This document shows positions 39,176-48,698 of a stretch of DNA of 64,000 bases, one piece after another. Source of the DNA: Candidatus Glassbacteria bacterium. GTDB taxonomy: Bacteria; Gemmatimonadota; Glassbacteria; GWA2-58-10. A program made the position numbers and the translations under genes. Every line of letters starts with the position of its first letter. Positions within the stretch are counted from its first letter, which is position 1. The notes beneath the pieces are model-generated. The model was not told where the DNA came from, ran no database searches, and saw only the letters and a program-made list of their open reading frames with translations. The stretch covers positions 1 through 64,000 of the forward strand of contig VRUH01000015.1 of the NCBI GenBank assembly GCA_019456185.1, given 5' to 3'.

Positions 39176-41614
39176 CTAATCCATTCTGTGAGATGTACTT
39201 TTTACCCGAATCGTTTGCGGTATTCCTTTGATCCAGTCATAGTAAAGAATCCGATTTTCCACCAGCCGGCCATCAATGTAAAGCCGAAAGCCAATCCGAT
39301 AGTTCCGGTCTGGCGGTAAATAAACCCTGTCTCCCTGTTCGCGGATGCCCAGGTAATCTTCGAGAGAAGCGGGCAGGGAGGCTTGGGCTTCATTGCCGGC
39401 CGCCAGCACTACTTCCTGGCCGAAAGGCACAAGTTCGAGGTTGGCCGTAAGGATTATTTCGCCAGTGGCCATGCGATACACCTTCCTGCCCAATGGCCAA
39501 CGGGGCGCTTCGGAGTCATCGGTCAGGAAAGGTTCGAAGATGAGCGTCCTTTCCCTGGAAGTCATCATTTCCAGCCCCACTTCCAGCATGATCCATTCTC
39601 CAATGCGGACCACTGCGTCCGGCCCCATTCGGGTCCGAGTCTCACTATTTCCACCCCCCCGCTTTCCACTCCAGGCCCGGTAAAAACCCACGTGCATGGC
39701 CGGAGAGTTGAGCGGCTCCACTGCTACCTCTTTTACCGGATAGCGGCCCACTATCCGCCCGACATTATTAACAAGCAGCGCGGTTGTCCTGGTCGGTCCG
39801 GGCAGGATGAACTGTGCCTTGGGTATGGTTTCAGAAAACTCCCAGCGACTCTTGCCATTAGCCAGGAGACGGCGGCAGAGGATGTTATAGTCTACGTGCT
39901 CTTCAGCTCTGAGCCAGAACTGGTAACCAGTAAGGGGACGGGAAGATGAGAGCCTAACCCTCGCAATCAAATCGTAATCGGTTTCTTCCCATGCCACTTC
40001 AACCTGGAAATCAACCGGAATAGTATCCTCCACGCCGGGGTGGTATAGCGAGTCCAGGGCCCCGCCCAAACGCCATATTTCGGTCATATCGGTTATCTCG
40101 GCCTGGTCAGACTCCGGCTTGGAAATCACTTCGTCAGCCTCGCCGTCCAGGTCGCGGTCGTAGGAAAAGGTATCAAAAAAACCGTCATTGTCCGCGTCAC
40201 TGTAAGTAACGATCTCCCGCGCATAGCGCCGGATGTTTTCCTCGGTCGGTCGCAGGTCGAAGCGGTGGCGACGGCAGTCGGGGTCACGGTACCAGATCCC
40301 GTCCTCTGCTTCGTACAGGTGATAGAGGCTGTCGATGGGGGAGAGATAGATCCGGAAGTTCGAGTCCGCATCCCGGTCGAAATCCCGGCGCGAGCCGATA
40401 AAAGCGGTCTTTGGATCGAAATCGTAATAATAGCCCCAGATACTCTCCAGCCGGTGGCTGCTTACGTCCTTGGTCCGCCCGGCGTCTTCGGTGTCCTCGA
40501 GCCAGTTAAGCGAGATGGTTCGCCAGGGAGCGTGAAGAGTATAGTAGACGCTGGAACTTGCCGGCACGAAGTCCCTGCCGAAATCGAAAGCGCTACCGCG
40601 TTCCCGGTAGTAGCCGGGCAGGTCCAAACCTACGATAAAGTCCCATAACTTGAGCTGGTCGCCGGCCCACCAGCCGCGGGGCACTTCACCCAAAGTATGA
40701 AAAGCCACGTCGTAATCCACGTGAGCATCAATCGGCTTTAACGGATCATCCAGGCTGTATCTACGGGGCGCGTCGCCGTCCCAGTCAAAGCTCCAGCGCA
40801 TCATCCCGCTACCGTAATCCCGCAGGTGCATGTCGGTGAAACCGTCCTGGTCAAAGTCATACCAGCGGTGCGCCTCGCCGGTGCTGCGGCGGCCCTCGAG
40901 GCCCATTCCATGCGACTCTCTGGGATGCCTTTCCCGAAACTGGAACGTGCCGGTCCCATCGGCGTCCAGATTACTCCATAACGAGGCAAAAGGATAATCA
41001 TGCGCCGGGAACAGGTTGTCATCGTCCTCGTCCAGATAGACCCAGGCGCCGAAACCGTGGATCAAGCCTCTCCAGGTCTGCCTCATACAGCGATTGCCGG
41101 TAATATAATTGTAAGTTTGTTCCGAGGAGGACAGGTTGTAAGTGGGGTAATCGCAGCGCAAATCAGCGTCTCCGTCCCCGTCTGTGTCCTGGTATCTTAT
41201 CCTCTGGTGTGCGAATCCTTTTCCTGTCAGATCCAGTTCATGAAGGTCGGAATCCCGGTCATCGCAGGTGCCATCATCATCCAGATCAAGACAGCGCCAC
41301 AGCCAGCCCTCGGAGGTGTCCACGCGCCCGTCACCGTTGCGGTCGATGTAGATCAGAAGCTCGTCCGGCTCACCATCGAGGTCGAATTCTGCTTCACTCC
41401 ATAATCTGGCTTCCAGGGTATCCTTATTTATGATAAGATGGAGATCTCCGATTTTATCCGGGCGTTTGTTGGAATTCAGATCCAAGACCGATATCAGCTC
41501 GAGTTTACCGTCATTATCAATATCGGTGGTATATTGCCACTCCAGAGTGGATTGTTGAGAGCAGCCGGCGGATGCAGAAATTATTATCAGAAGCATTGTG
41601 GCTTTTTGCGCCAT
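39176..41614 (-). CDS. Large calcium-binding-repeat lipoprotein
   Basis: An 812-residue lipoprotein (signal about 1-18, lipobox SAGC) starting at the ATG at 41614, which GGAGGAA supports over the open frame to 41689. About eleven DxDxDG-type loops are scattered through the first 500 residues (DIDNDGKLEL, DRNGDGRVDT, DLDDDGTCDD, DTDGDGDADL, DFDQDGFTDM, DADNDGFFDT, DRDLDGEADE), typical of extracellular calcium ligation. The last ~250 residues are beta-rich and unassigned. No catalytic motif is recognised. It begins the six-gene minus-strand polysaccharide cluster and may be a surface binding or scaffolding protein. Its promoter region abuts a repeat element. Confidence 0.7.
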   Translation of the reverse strand: MAQKATMLLIIISASAGCSQQSTLEWQYTTDIDNDGKLELISVLDLNSNKRPDKIGDLHLIINKDTLEARLWSEAEFDLDGEPDELLIYIDRNGDGRVDTSEGWLWRCLDLDDDGTCDDRDSDLHELDLTGKGFAHQRIRYQDTDGDGDADLRCDYPTYNLSSSEQTYNYITGNRCMRQTWRGLIHGFGAWVYLDEDDDNLFPAHDYPFASLWSNLDADGTGTFQFRERHPRESHGMGLEGRRSTGEAHRWYDFDQDGFTDMHLRDYGSGMMRWSFDWDGDAPRRYSLDDPLKPIDAHVDYDVAFHTLGEVPRGWWAGDQLKLWDFIVGLDLPGYYRERGSAFDFGRDFVPASSSVYYTLHAPWRTISLNWLEDTEDAGRTKDVSSHRLESIWGYYYDFDPKTAFIGSRRDFDRDADSNFRIYLSPIDSLYHLYEAEDGIWYRDPDCRRHRFDLRPTEENIRRYAREIVTYSDADNDGFFDTFSYDRDLDGEADEVISKPESDQAEITDMTEIWRLGGALDSLYHPGVEDTIPVDFQVEVAWEETDYDLIARVRLSSSRPLTGYQFWLRAEEHVDYNILCRRLLANGKSRWEFSETIPKAQFILPGPTRTTALLVNNVGRIVGRYPVKEVAVEPLNSPAMHVGFYRAWSGKRGGGNSETRTRMGPDAVVRIGEWIMLEVGLEMMTSRERTLIFEPFLTDDSEAPRWPLGRKVYRMATGEIILTANLELVPFGQEVVLAAGNEAQASLPASLEDYLGIREQGDRVYLPPDRNYRIGFRLYIDGRLVENRILYYDWIKGIPQTIRVKSTSHRMD

Positions 41615-41647
41615 CTGACTTCCTCCGGATGTCGAGTTTATTATTGC

Positions 41648-41908
41648 TATACCTCGGGGAACTGTACCACTAACATTGAAAGAACGCAAGCTTTGAGCTT
41701 GCTACTGTATATCGCCATGGTTCTGTGAATCAGAGCAGTACTGCACCCCACTCAAAGATCAAGCCTTAGTCATAGATCGGGCTAACTCAGAGATCGCTCT
41801 GTACAGCGCGGATATGAATTTGCTAGCTGATGGTTATGAGGAGAGGGTCAGGCTAAGCAACAGAATTAGCTCATTCCACTAGCTATTGAAAACAACGTTT
41901 AAAAGAAA
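41648..41908 (-). repeat. Element copy A: right arm joined to tRNA-Asp half
   Basis: In inverted orientation this carries the ~220-base right arm shared with 44440, 51710 and 57231 (GATATGA-TTTGCTAG, GGGTCAGGC, AACAACGTTTAAAAG) and a terminal GTACCACTAA. Its inner edge runs directly into a tRNA-Asp 3' half at 41909. Confidence 0.65.
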
Positions 41909-41960
41909 TGGCGGGCCCGACGATACTCGAACTCGCGACCTCCGGCTTGACAGGCCGGCA
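41909..41960 (-). pseudogene. 3' half of tRNA-Asp(GTC)
   Basis: On the minus strand: anticodon stem-loop CCGGCCTGTCAAGCCGG (anticodon GTC), variable loop, T arm with GTTCGAG, acceptor end CGGGCCCGCCA. The 5' half of the tRNA is absent; sequence upstream is the shared spacer ending in GTTACATCTTG. Confidence 0.7.
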
Positions 41961-42046
41961 AGATGTAACTTTTTGTGCCTGTATTTCCTCTGGAATCCTA
42001 GAAAAATGTTGGGGATAGTGTTGAGGGTGAGAAAGAGTTGAAAAAC

Positions 42047-42079
42047 AAAAAGGGTTCGAGATGCCTCTCAAACCCTTTT
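42047..42079. terminator. Terminator-like hairpin in left arm
   Basis: AAAAGGGTT and AACCCTTTT flank a GAG/CTC inner stem, with A- and T-runs at the ends. It lies directly after the Lys half-tRNA on the minus strand. Confidence 0.6.
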
Positions 42080-42088
42080 ATAACAAAA

Positions 42089-42137
42089 TGGTGAGCCGTA
42101 CAGGGATCGAACCTGTGACCCGCTGCTTAAAAGGCAG
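42089..42137 (-). pseudogene. 3' half of tRNA-Lys(TTT)
   Basis: On the minus strand: CTGCCTTTTAAGCAG (anticodon TTT), variable loop, T arm ACAGGTTCGATCCCTGT and acceptor end GGCTCACCA. No D arm or 5' acceptor precedes it. It nearly matches the half at 29439. Confidence 0.65.
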
Positions 42138-42337
42138 ATGGCAATGTGTTTTCACCGATTCTCTAACTCATTGAATACCAATTCAAAAGCGCACGATTGC
42201 CCTATCTACGCTTTTTCACTCTGAATGCAATTAGTGCAATAGATGTATTATATGCTCTCAAGTTTGTCACAGTTACGGCACAGTTTCATCTATGACTTTT
42301 ATTGCATTCATTTTGTATAGTAGAAAATCGAATTATC

Positions 42338-42387
42338 CTTGCTTGACATGCAAGAAGTCACTGGTTCAAATCCAGTATCGCCCACCA
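42338..42387 (+). pseudogene. 3' half of tRNA-Val(GAC)
   Basis: CTTGCTTGACATGCAAG gives a 5-bp anticodon stem and loop with anticodon GAC. The T arm ACTGGTTCAAATCCAGT and acceptor end GCCCACCA follow. No 5' half is present upstream. Confidence 0.65.
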
Positions 42388-42395
42388 TTGTTATT

Positions 42396-42426
42396 AAAGG
42401 GTTTGGGAGCAATCTCAAACCCTTTT
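42396..42426. terminator. Terminator-like hairpin in right arm
   Basis: AAAGGGTTTG pairs with CAAACCCTTT around a 10-base loop and is followed by T residues. It is the counterpart of the hairpin at 42047 in the opposite arm. Confidence 0.6.
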
Positions 42427-42515
42427 CTGTTGTTGATTATTTTCTGCCCCCAACACTATCCCCAACATATTTCGTAGATTTCAAGGTAAATACAGGTACA
42501 AAAAGTTACATCTTG

Positions 42516-42565
42516 TCGGCCTGTCAAGCCGGAGGTCGCGAGTTCAAGTCTCGTCGGGCCCGCCA
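42516..42565 (+). pseudogene. 3' half of tRNA-Asp(GTC), second copy
   Basis: CGGCCTGTCAAGCCGG (anticodon GTC), GAGGTCGCGAGTTCAAGTCTC and acceptor end CGGGCCCGCCA, followed by the ATTTCTTGAAACGTTTAAAA junction sequence. The 5' half is absent. Confidence 0.7.
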
Positions 42566-42705
42566 TTTCTTGAAACGTTTAAAATAATAAATTCTGGTTC
42601 GGGTTTAGAGATTGAAGCCAGAATTTGCCGAGTAGTGTTAATAATCCACCTACAGCATCTTGGCCACTGAAGTTTTTAATAGTTTGCTCGGGTCAGCTAT
42701 AATAG

Positions 42706-42737
42706 AAAAGGGTCTGCATAAAAACAGACCCTTTTTT
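42706..42737. terminator. Intrinsic terminator
   Basis: AAAAGGGTCTG (42706-42716) pairs with CAGACCCTTTT (42725-42735) and continues in T residues. It lies 80 bases beyond the stop of the LamG lipoprotein and can work on either strand. Confidence 0.78.
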
Positions 42738-42817
42738 GCTTTCTCAAAACAATCTTCTCTGGTTATGGGTAAAATTTTAATTAAACAGTCTCATCTGTTG
42801 GTACGATTACCATCGAT

Positions 42818-43954
42818 CTAACCACCAAGATTGATAATAAGACTATTAGCTGTATCAATCAGTAGTTGTCCCGTTGCTTGAGAGAGGACGCCTGCACGAA
42901 TGAAGGCGTTTACTTGGTTGATGAACGCCTGAAGCTGGTTAATTGCTGCATTGGCGTTGTCCCGGCTTATTTGTCGTAAGGCCGCGTTAAGTTTCGCTAG
43001 TAGGGAATTACCCTGACCTCGATTCAGTGTGCCTTCATCGACGAGATCCGTTATTGCATCGATCAGAATCTGTTCCGGTGGTGCCTTGCACTTACCCGAA
43101 CTTCCTGCATCGTAAATGGCCTGGATTTCTGAGGCGGTAAGGGCACGATTATAAATTGCGGCTTCGTCGATCAAACCGTCAACAAACGTGTTTCCTACAG
43201 TATGTGTCTGTCTATAGCTCTTGCCTATAAGAACAGGATCAGGGGTGATAAATATGCCACCTGAATGAGACACAGTCCAAACCAGTGATCCGTTTATATA
43301 GTTACGCATCGTTGTTCCATCATAAGTACCGGCAACATGAGTCCATGTGTTAAGCGGAATCACAGGTCCGTGAGCAATGGTTCTTCCAGAAGATGTTCCA
43401 TCTCGATTCAACAAGAATCCCAACTGGCCATATGGATAATAAAACAAGGCATACGATTCAAGATAGTTTCCAACATCCCCCTTACTCACAACCGATGGGT
43501 AGGGCGTATACTGCTCTATGAAAATCCAAGCCTCGATTGTCAACTGCCCAGTGATATTCAAATTCGGAGCATTTCCAGCATCCAGGTAATCATCCACGCC
43601 ATCCAAACTAAAAGCTCCTCCCACTATTCCAGTAGCAAACGCAGCACCATACTGTAGTATTCCGTGATTGCCATCCACAATATCATTTGCATCCCCATCC
43701 CCCGGCCACCAACTCACTAAATCGGATGGAGGGGGAAGGCAGGTTGTGGAAGTTACAAAGGCCCCAATTGAAGATTTGGTTGTTTTAGATGGCGACCATT
43801 CCGAAACAGTGAGATCTTCATTAAGCAACTCAAAGCCTGCTCGCCCCGTCTCGCTTGGCATTTCTTGATTGCAACTGACCAGACCTAAAAAGCCTCCGAT
43901 CAATAGCAGCACAAGCCATATCTCTTTGGATGTTCCACGTATACCCTTTTTCAT
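42818..43954 (-). CDS. LamG-like lectin lipoprotein with C-terminal FIMAH domain
   Basis: A 378-residue lipoprotein: signal about 1-28, lipobox LVSC. A LamG/concanavalin-like domain spans about 80-285 (LVSWWPGDGDANDIVDGNHG, AFSLDGVDDYLDAGN, LTIEAWIF, TWTHVAGTYDGTTMRNYINGS, GLIDEAAIYNRALTASEIQAIY). The C-terminus (about 300-375) is a helical FIMAH-type domain (NQLQAFINQVNAFIRAGVLSQATGQLLIDTANSLI). GGAGG precedes the ATG. A cell-surface binding or adhesion role is likely. It lies alone between repeat-rich regions and has weaker GC bias than the early window, suggesting it arrived with the accessory segment. Confidence 0.85.
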   Translation of the reverse strand: MKKGIRGTSKEIWLVLLLIGGFLGLVSCNQEMPSETGRAGFELLNEDLTVSEWSPSKTTKSSIGAFVTSTTCLPPPSDLVSWWPGDGDANDIVDGNHGILQYGAAFATGIVGGAFSLDGVDDYLDAGNAPNLNITGQLTIEAWIFIEQYTPYPSVVSKGDVGNYLESYALFYYPYGQLGFLLNRDGTSSGRTIAHGPVIPLNTWTHVAGTYDGTTMRNYINGSLVWTVSHSGGIFITPDPVLIGKSYRQTHTVGNTFVDGLIDEAAIYNRALTASEIQAIYDAGSSGKCKAPPEQILIDAITDLVDEGTLNRGQGNSLLAKLNAALRQISRDNANAAINQLQAFINQVNAFIRAGVLSQATGQLLIDTANSLIINLGG

Positions 43955-44329
43955 CGTCGACCCTCCTTCTTTTTCAGGTTAGGTTTACCACGACAACCTT
44001 ATAATGAAATATTCTATTGTCAAAGAATATTGTCGCCTCCTTAGCTAACCGCCAAGCACAGCTTTTTCTCATTTCAAATAACGGCCAGACTGCCACCTCG
44101 TTTTAAAGGCATTTCTCAAATTTGAAATAACTGTTTTATGGACTCTGGCCTCAAAGTCGGTGTCGTATCCATAGTCTAATGGATATTTTTTTCTATAGGC
44201 CTAAGCTGGCATAATCAATGCTTAAGATTAATAACGACTCCAAGGCTGTCAATAGATTTCCAAAAAATCCTCCTATCTTTTCATCATTTCTGGATTGTAC
44301 TGCCTTCAATAATGGTACCTCTAGTTGTA
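43955..44329. other. Gene-free stretch before element copy B
   Basis: About 375 AT-rich bases upstream of the LamG gene. No gene, RNA or clear repeat was recognised apart from the LamG ribosome site at its left edge. Confidence 0.35.
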
Positions 44330-44643
44330 AGAGGATTCAAGTATAGGATCCGTCTTGCAATCTAAAACTCCCACTATCTGCTCAAACATTTCCTGCACCA
44401 AATTTTCTACAGAAGTTTTAAAATAGTCCGGTCGGGCCCGCCGTTGTTTTCAATAGTTAGAGGATTGAGCTAAATCTGCTGCTTAGCCCGACCCTCCTCC
44501 GTATAACCACACGCTATCAACCTCATATCCGCGCTGTACCGGGCGATCTCTGAGTTAGCCATATCGATCTAAGGCTAAGGCTTGGTATTTAGGTAGGGCG
44601 CAGTACTGCTCTGATTCTCTATGAGGGGCGCTTTCTAAGTTGA
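44330..44643 (+). repeat. Element copy B
   Basis: The left part encodes, on the minus strand, a C-terminal protein remnant (DYFKTSVENLVQEMFEQIVGVL) similar to those in copies E and F. At the junction GGTCGGGCCCGCC it switches to the shared right arm (about 44440-44643: ACCTCATATCCGCGCTGTACC, GTAGGGCGCAGTACTGCTCTG). The left boundary is uncertain. The next 200 bases up to the propeller gene hold no recognised feature. Confidence 0.6.
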
Positions 44644-44843
44644 CAAAATTCCCGCAAAACGCTATTATCGTTTGGAAAACATACACCCAGAGCTGCAGCA
44701 CAGCGAAAAAGTTAGGGCCGCCTCAAGAGATCAAGACCAAAAGCAATTCCTCCTGATATCAGCGATAAGTAGTGGATCTGCCAAGAGCGCGATAACCTTT
44801 TTTAAGTTAACGGTTTGATTTGAGCATATTCGCGGAATGAAAG

Positions 44844-47800
44844 ATGAAAACCGGAATTGGTATTACCCTGCTCACGAACTTCGCCTTTCTGTTTGTCTTC
44901 CACCAGAGCGCCTACCCGGAGAAGTATCCTTTCCGCAACTACTCGGAAGATGACGGGCTCCCGTCACCAAGAGTCTGGACAATCTTGCAGGACCGGGATG
45001 GCTACCTCTGGTTCGGAACCGCTTCAGGGGCCTGTAAATTTGATGGAATAAATTTTACCACCTACACCACTGAGGATGGACTGGCCGGTAGTGTTGTCTT
45101 CAGAACAATTGAGGACTCCAGAGGTAACCTGTGGTTCTATTGCTGGGGAATGGGAGTCAGCAGGTTCGACGGTGAAAACTGGACGACATATACAACCGAA
45201 GATGGTCTGGCTCATAACCTTGTTTGGTCTATGCTTGAAGACTCTGAGGGTAACCTATGGTTTGGAACTTTGGGTGGCGGTGCCAGCAGATTTGACGGTG
45301 AAAACTGGGCAACCTACACCACAGAAGATGGTCTGGCTCATAATACTGTTAATTCAATACTAAAAGATTCAGAGGGCAACTTGTGGTTTGCAACTGGTGG
45401 TGGTGTCAGCAGATTTGACGGTGAGCACTGGACAACCTATACGGAACACGGCCTGGATGGTAAAGCGGTTAATCGCATACTTGAAGACACTGAGGGCAAC
45501 CTGTGGTGTGCCAGCCATGGAAGCGGACTCTGCAAATTCGACGGAGAAAAATGGGTGCAGGTTTATGGAACTGGTAAATTGGTTTATATCTGGTCGATGC
45601 TAGAAGACAAAGATGGGAATATATGGTTAGAGCTTACAGAAAAGGGTGAACATAAAGTAGTAGTCATAACAGATGGTGAACCTGAAATCACTATTGAAAT
45701 TAAAAAGGTTTTTTCAGAAGAAGATGGGTTGCCAAGTTTCCCGACAATGATTGAGGACGGTCAGGGAAATATCTGGTGTGCCTATTCAGGTGGCCTTTGC
45801 ATGTATGATGGTGAAAAATGGCGGGTCTATACCACGGAAAATGGATTGCCTTCAAATAATATAAACGCAGTTTTCGAGGATAGAGAAGGGAACATCTGGG
45901 TTGGGACCTATGGAGGCGGAGTAAGCAGACTAAGCGGGTTGGCATTTACCACTTATACCACAGCAGATGGACTTGCTGGTAATTCAATAGCTCCAGTACT
46001 CGAAGACGCCGAAGGGAACATCTGGTTCAACGACATGAATGTTAGGTTCACGGACATGAATGTTAACGGAGTTACCAGATATGATGGAGAGAAATGGACC
46101 ACTTATACAACCGAGGACGGGCTGGCCGGTAATCTGGTCTATGATATGTTGCAAGACAGTAGAGGCAATTTATGGTTTGCTACAGCAGATGGACTGAGCA
46201 GGTTCGATGGGGAAAAATGGAAGACCTATGGAGAAACAAATGAGCGAGGGTCTTACTACGACGATGTATTTCTTGAAGATAAACAGGGGAATCTGTGGTT
46301 TGGAGGGAGGGGAACCAGTGTTTACAAATTTGACGGGCAAAACTGGACTGAGTACGGGAAAAATGATGAGTTGCTACTTGTTGGTAATGTTTACACAATG
46401 ATCGAGGATAAAAAGGGGAATTTATGGTTTGGAGGGCTAACAGGAGTAACTAAATTTGACGGGGAAAACTGGTATACTTATATAACGCATAAGGATATGG
46501 GACTTTTTGCATACCTGAAATGGCTTATGATGGTTGAAGATAAGAAAGGTAATCTGTGGTTCAACACTCCGAGAAATGTGAACTGCTTCGATGGAGAGAG
46601 GTGGAGAACTTTTACAACAGAAGACGGCCTGGCTGGTAACGATGTAAGGACAATCTATGAAGATGTATCAGGCCACATATGGCTGGGAACCAACGGTGGA
46701 GGTATAAGCAGATTCGACGGAGCTGGATTTACCAATTATACCACCGAGGATGGGCTTTCAAGCAATGTCTGTGAGTTCATAATAGCTCAAGACAGCTACC
46801 TTTATTTCTGCACACCCCAAGGGCTCAACCGGTTCGACGGCGAAATGTTCAAGGTCTATACCGCAAATGACGGGCTTGCCGCTACTGCGGTACGGAACCC
46901 TCTCAAGGACAGCAAGGGCAACCTGTGGTTTGGCTCGGTAAACGGGGTCACAAAATACAACCCCAGCCTGGACAGGCCAAATACTGTTCCCCCGCCTGTA
47001 TACATTACCCGCCTGAGAGTACTTGAAAAAGACATGACAGTAACCAGCGGCCTGAAGCTTGGCCCGAAACAGAACAACTTGAGGATAGATTATGTAGGAA
47101 TATCTTTTACAGCGCCGGAACATGTAATTTACAATTATAAACTGGAAGACCTGGATGAAGATTGGATCAAAACAACTGAACATACAATGTCCTATTCCTA
47201 CCTTCCCCCGGGAGAGTACACATTTAAGGTTAAGGCCAGAAACAGGGATGGTATCTGGAGTGAGGGACAGGCGGAATTGGCCTTTACGATCCTGCCGCCT
47301 TTTTGGGCCACGCTCTGGTTCCGGGGTTCAATTTTAGCCGCCTTTTTATTGGCCCTCTGGGGAGTCCACCAAGCAAGAACACGGATTATGAAAAAGAGAA
47401 ACATCGAGCTGGGGGGGGAAATCACCGCGCGCAAGAAGGTCGAGGAAGCACTGCGAAGAGAGCATGCCGAGGTTGAGCGTTTGAAAAACCGCCTGCAGTT
47501 GGAAAACATCTACCTGCGGGAAGAGATCAAGATCGAGCACAACTTCGAGGAGATTATCAGTTGCAGCGAGGCCCTGAACAATGTCCTGCGGAAGGTCGAA
47601 GAGGTCGCAGTCACGGATGCAACAGTTCTGATTCTCGGTGAAACCGGTACCGGCAAGCAGTTGATTGCGCGAGCGATCCATAATGTAAGCTCCCGGGGAG
47701 ATCGTCCGCTGGTCACTGTCAATTGCGCCGCCCTGCCGGCAAGCCTCATCGAAAGCGAGCTGTTCGGCCATGAAAAGGGGGCTTTCACCGGCGCGCTTTC

Positions 47801-48476
47801 CCGCAGGATGGGACGCTTCGAGCTGGCCGATGAGAGTTCGATGTTTCTGGACGAGATCGGCGAGTTGACGCTGGAATTGCAGGCGAAGCTTCTGCGGGTG
47901 TTGCAGGACGGCGAATTCGAGCGGCTGGGCAGCTCTAGCACAATTCGGGTCGACGTTCGCATAATTGCGGCTTCCAACCGCGACCTGGAAAAAGCAATCG
48001 GGAAAGGCAATTTTCGTGAGGACCTTTACTATCGTCTGAATGTCTATCCTATCAGAATCCCTCCGTTGAGGGAGCATAAAGAAGATATCCCTCTGCTGGT
48101 TCAACATTTCGTAGGGAAATTCGGAGCGAAAACCGGAAAGATGCTCGAATCGGTTCCTCAATGGATTATTGACTCTCTTCAGGCTTATCAATGGCCTGGC
48201 AATGTCCGGGAGCTGGAGAATGTTATTGAAAGGGCAGTGATTGTCAGCCGGGGGAAACAGCTCGAACTGGGCGACTGGCTCCCGAAAACCGCGGCTTCAC
48301 CGGGAGATTCATCTGTCCTGACTCTTCAGGAGAATGAGAGGGCGCTTATAATTAAGGCTTTAAAGATGACAGACTGGCGAGTGAGCGGAGACACGGGAGC
48401 GGCAAAGATTCTAAATATCAATCCCAGGACCCTGCAATCCAGAATGAGAAAACTGGGCATTAAGCGGGAGAGGTGA
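44844..48476 (+). CDS. Beta-propeller (Reg_prop/Y_Y_Y) receptor fused to sigma54 activator
   Basis: A 1210-residue membrane regulator. After a signal segment (1-24), some fourteen Reg_prop repeats ([13 protein letters not shown]..., [19 protein letters not shown]) form propeller blades to about 715. A Y_Y_Y domain (736-817) and one membrane helix (about 822-845) follow, then a coiled coil (850-890). The cytoplasmic part is an NtrC-type AAA+ domain (905-1130) with Walker A GETGTGKQ, sigma54-contact loop GAFTGA (near 980), FLDEIGEL and [21 protein letters not shown] Fis-type helix-turn-helix ([12 protein letters not shown]) ends the protein. No histidine kinase, receiver or AraC domain is present. 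It likely turns glycan sensing outside directly into sigma54-dependent transcription. Confidence 0.92.
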   Translation: MKTGIGITLLTNFAFLFVFHQSAYPEKYPFRNYSEDDGLPSPRVWTILQDRDGYLWFGTASGACKFDGINFTTYTTEDGLAGSVVFRTIEDSRGNLWFYCWGMGVSRFDGENWTTYTTEDGLAHNLVWSMLEDSEGNLWFGTLGGGASRFDGENWATYTTEDGLAHNTVNSILKDSEGNLWFATGGGVSRFDGEHWTTYTEHGLDGKAVNRILEDTEGNLWCASHGSGLCKFDGEKWVQVYGTGKLVYIWSMLEDKDGNIWLELTEKGEHKVVVITDGEPEITIEIKKVFSEEDGLPSFPTMIEDGQGNIWCAYSGGLCMYDGEKWRVYTTENGLPSNNINAVFEDREGNIWVGTYGGGVSRLSGLAFTTYTTADGLAGNSIAPVLEDAEGNIWFNDMNVRFTDMNVNGVTRYDGEKWTTYTTEDGLAGNLVYDMLQDSRGNLWFATADGLSRFDGEKWKTYGETNERGSYYDDVFLEDKQGNLWFGGRGTSVYKFDGQNWTEYGKNDELLLVGNVYTMIEDKKGNLWFGGLTGVTKFDGENWYTYITHKDMGLFAYLKWLMMVEDKKGNLWFNTPRNVNCFDGERWRTFTTEDGLAGNDVRTIYEDVSGHIWLGTNGGGISRFDGAGFTNYTTEDGLSSNVCEFIIAQDSYLYFCTPQGLNRFDGEMFKVYTANDGLAATAVRNPLKDSKGNLWFGSVNGVTKYNPSLDRPNTVPPPVYITRLRVLEKDMTVTSGLKLGPKQNNLRIDYVGISFTAPEHVIYNYKLEDLDEDWIKTTEHTMSYSYLPPGEYTFKVKARNRDGIWSEGQAELAFTILPPFWATLWFRGSILAAFLLALWGVHQARTRIMKKRNIELGGEITARKKVEEALRREHAEVERLKNRLQLENIYLREEIKIEHNFEEIISCSEALNNVLRKVEEVAVTDATVLILGETGTGKQLIARAIHNVSSRGDRPLVTVNCAALPASLIESELFGHEKGAFTGALSRRMGRFELADESSMFLDEIGELTLELQAKLLRVLQDGEFERLGSSSTIRVDVRIIAASNRDLEKAIGKGNFREDLYYRLNVYPIRIPPLREHKEDIPLLVQHFVGKFGAKTGKMLESVPQWIIDSLQAYQWPGNVRELENVIERAVIVSRGKQLELGDWLPKTAASPGDSSVLTLQENERALIIKALKMTDWRVSGDTGAAKILNINPRTLQSRMRKLGIKRER

Positions 48477-48571
48477 AATGATGATATTTAATCATTTTAT
48501 TAAATATAATTAATTTCTGCCGGCGTGCAGGAAATTGATAAAGCATTAGTAAACCGTTTAACTGCATAAAA

Positions 48572-48607
48572 GAAGGCCGCTTGGATATGATTCCAGGCGG
48601 CCTTTTC
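48572..48607 (+). terminator. Intrinsic terminator
   Basis: AAGGCCGC-T-TGGA at 48573-48585 pairs with TCCA-G-GCGGCCTT from 48592, followed by TT. It ends the propeller/sigma54 gene about 95 bases upstream. Confidence 0.75.
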
Positions 48608-48698
48608 AATTCTGGAACGAGATTTGTAGTTCTCCTGTTACTGATCATCACTCACGACCGATTTCTGGCTATCGAAACCACGATCCACGCAAAGATGA

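Larger units (their letters stand above)
41909..42565. repeat. Large imperfect inverted repeat carrying four half-tRNAs
   Basis: The arm 41909-42137 (minus orientation) matches the arm 42338-42565 (plus orientation). Each arm reads: a tRNA 3' half (Lys or Val), a hairpin of the AAAGGGTTTG/CAAACCCTTT type, a spacer with CAACACTATCCCCAACA, then ACAAAAAGTTACATCTTG and a tRNA-Asp 3' half. About 200 AT-rich bases separate the arms. No protein gene was recognised inside. Confidence 0.7.

Noticed and set aside
42292-42587. Short open frames across the half-tRNAs
   Set aside because: They run through tRNA sequence and a hairpin, lack ribosome sites and resemble no protein.
45000-47000. Repetitive DNA that might be a tandem array or CRISPR
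   Set aside because: The repetition comes from coding Reg_prop blades of about 40-50 codons with variable DNA; no short identical repeats with unique spacers exist here or elsewhere in the window.
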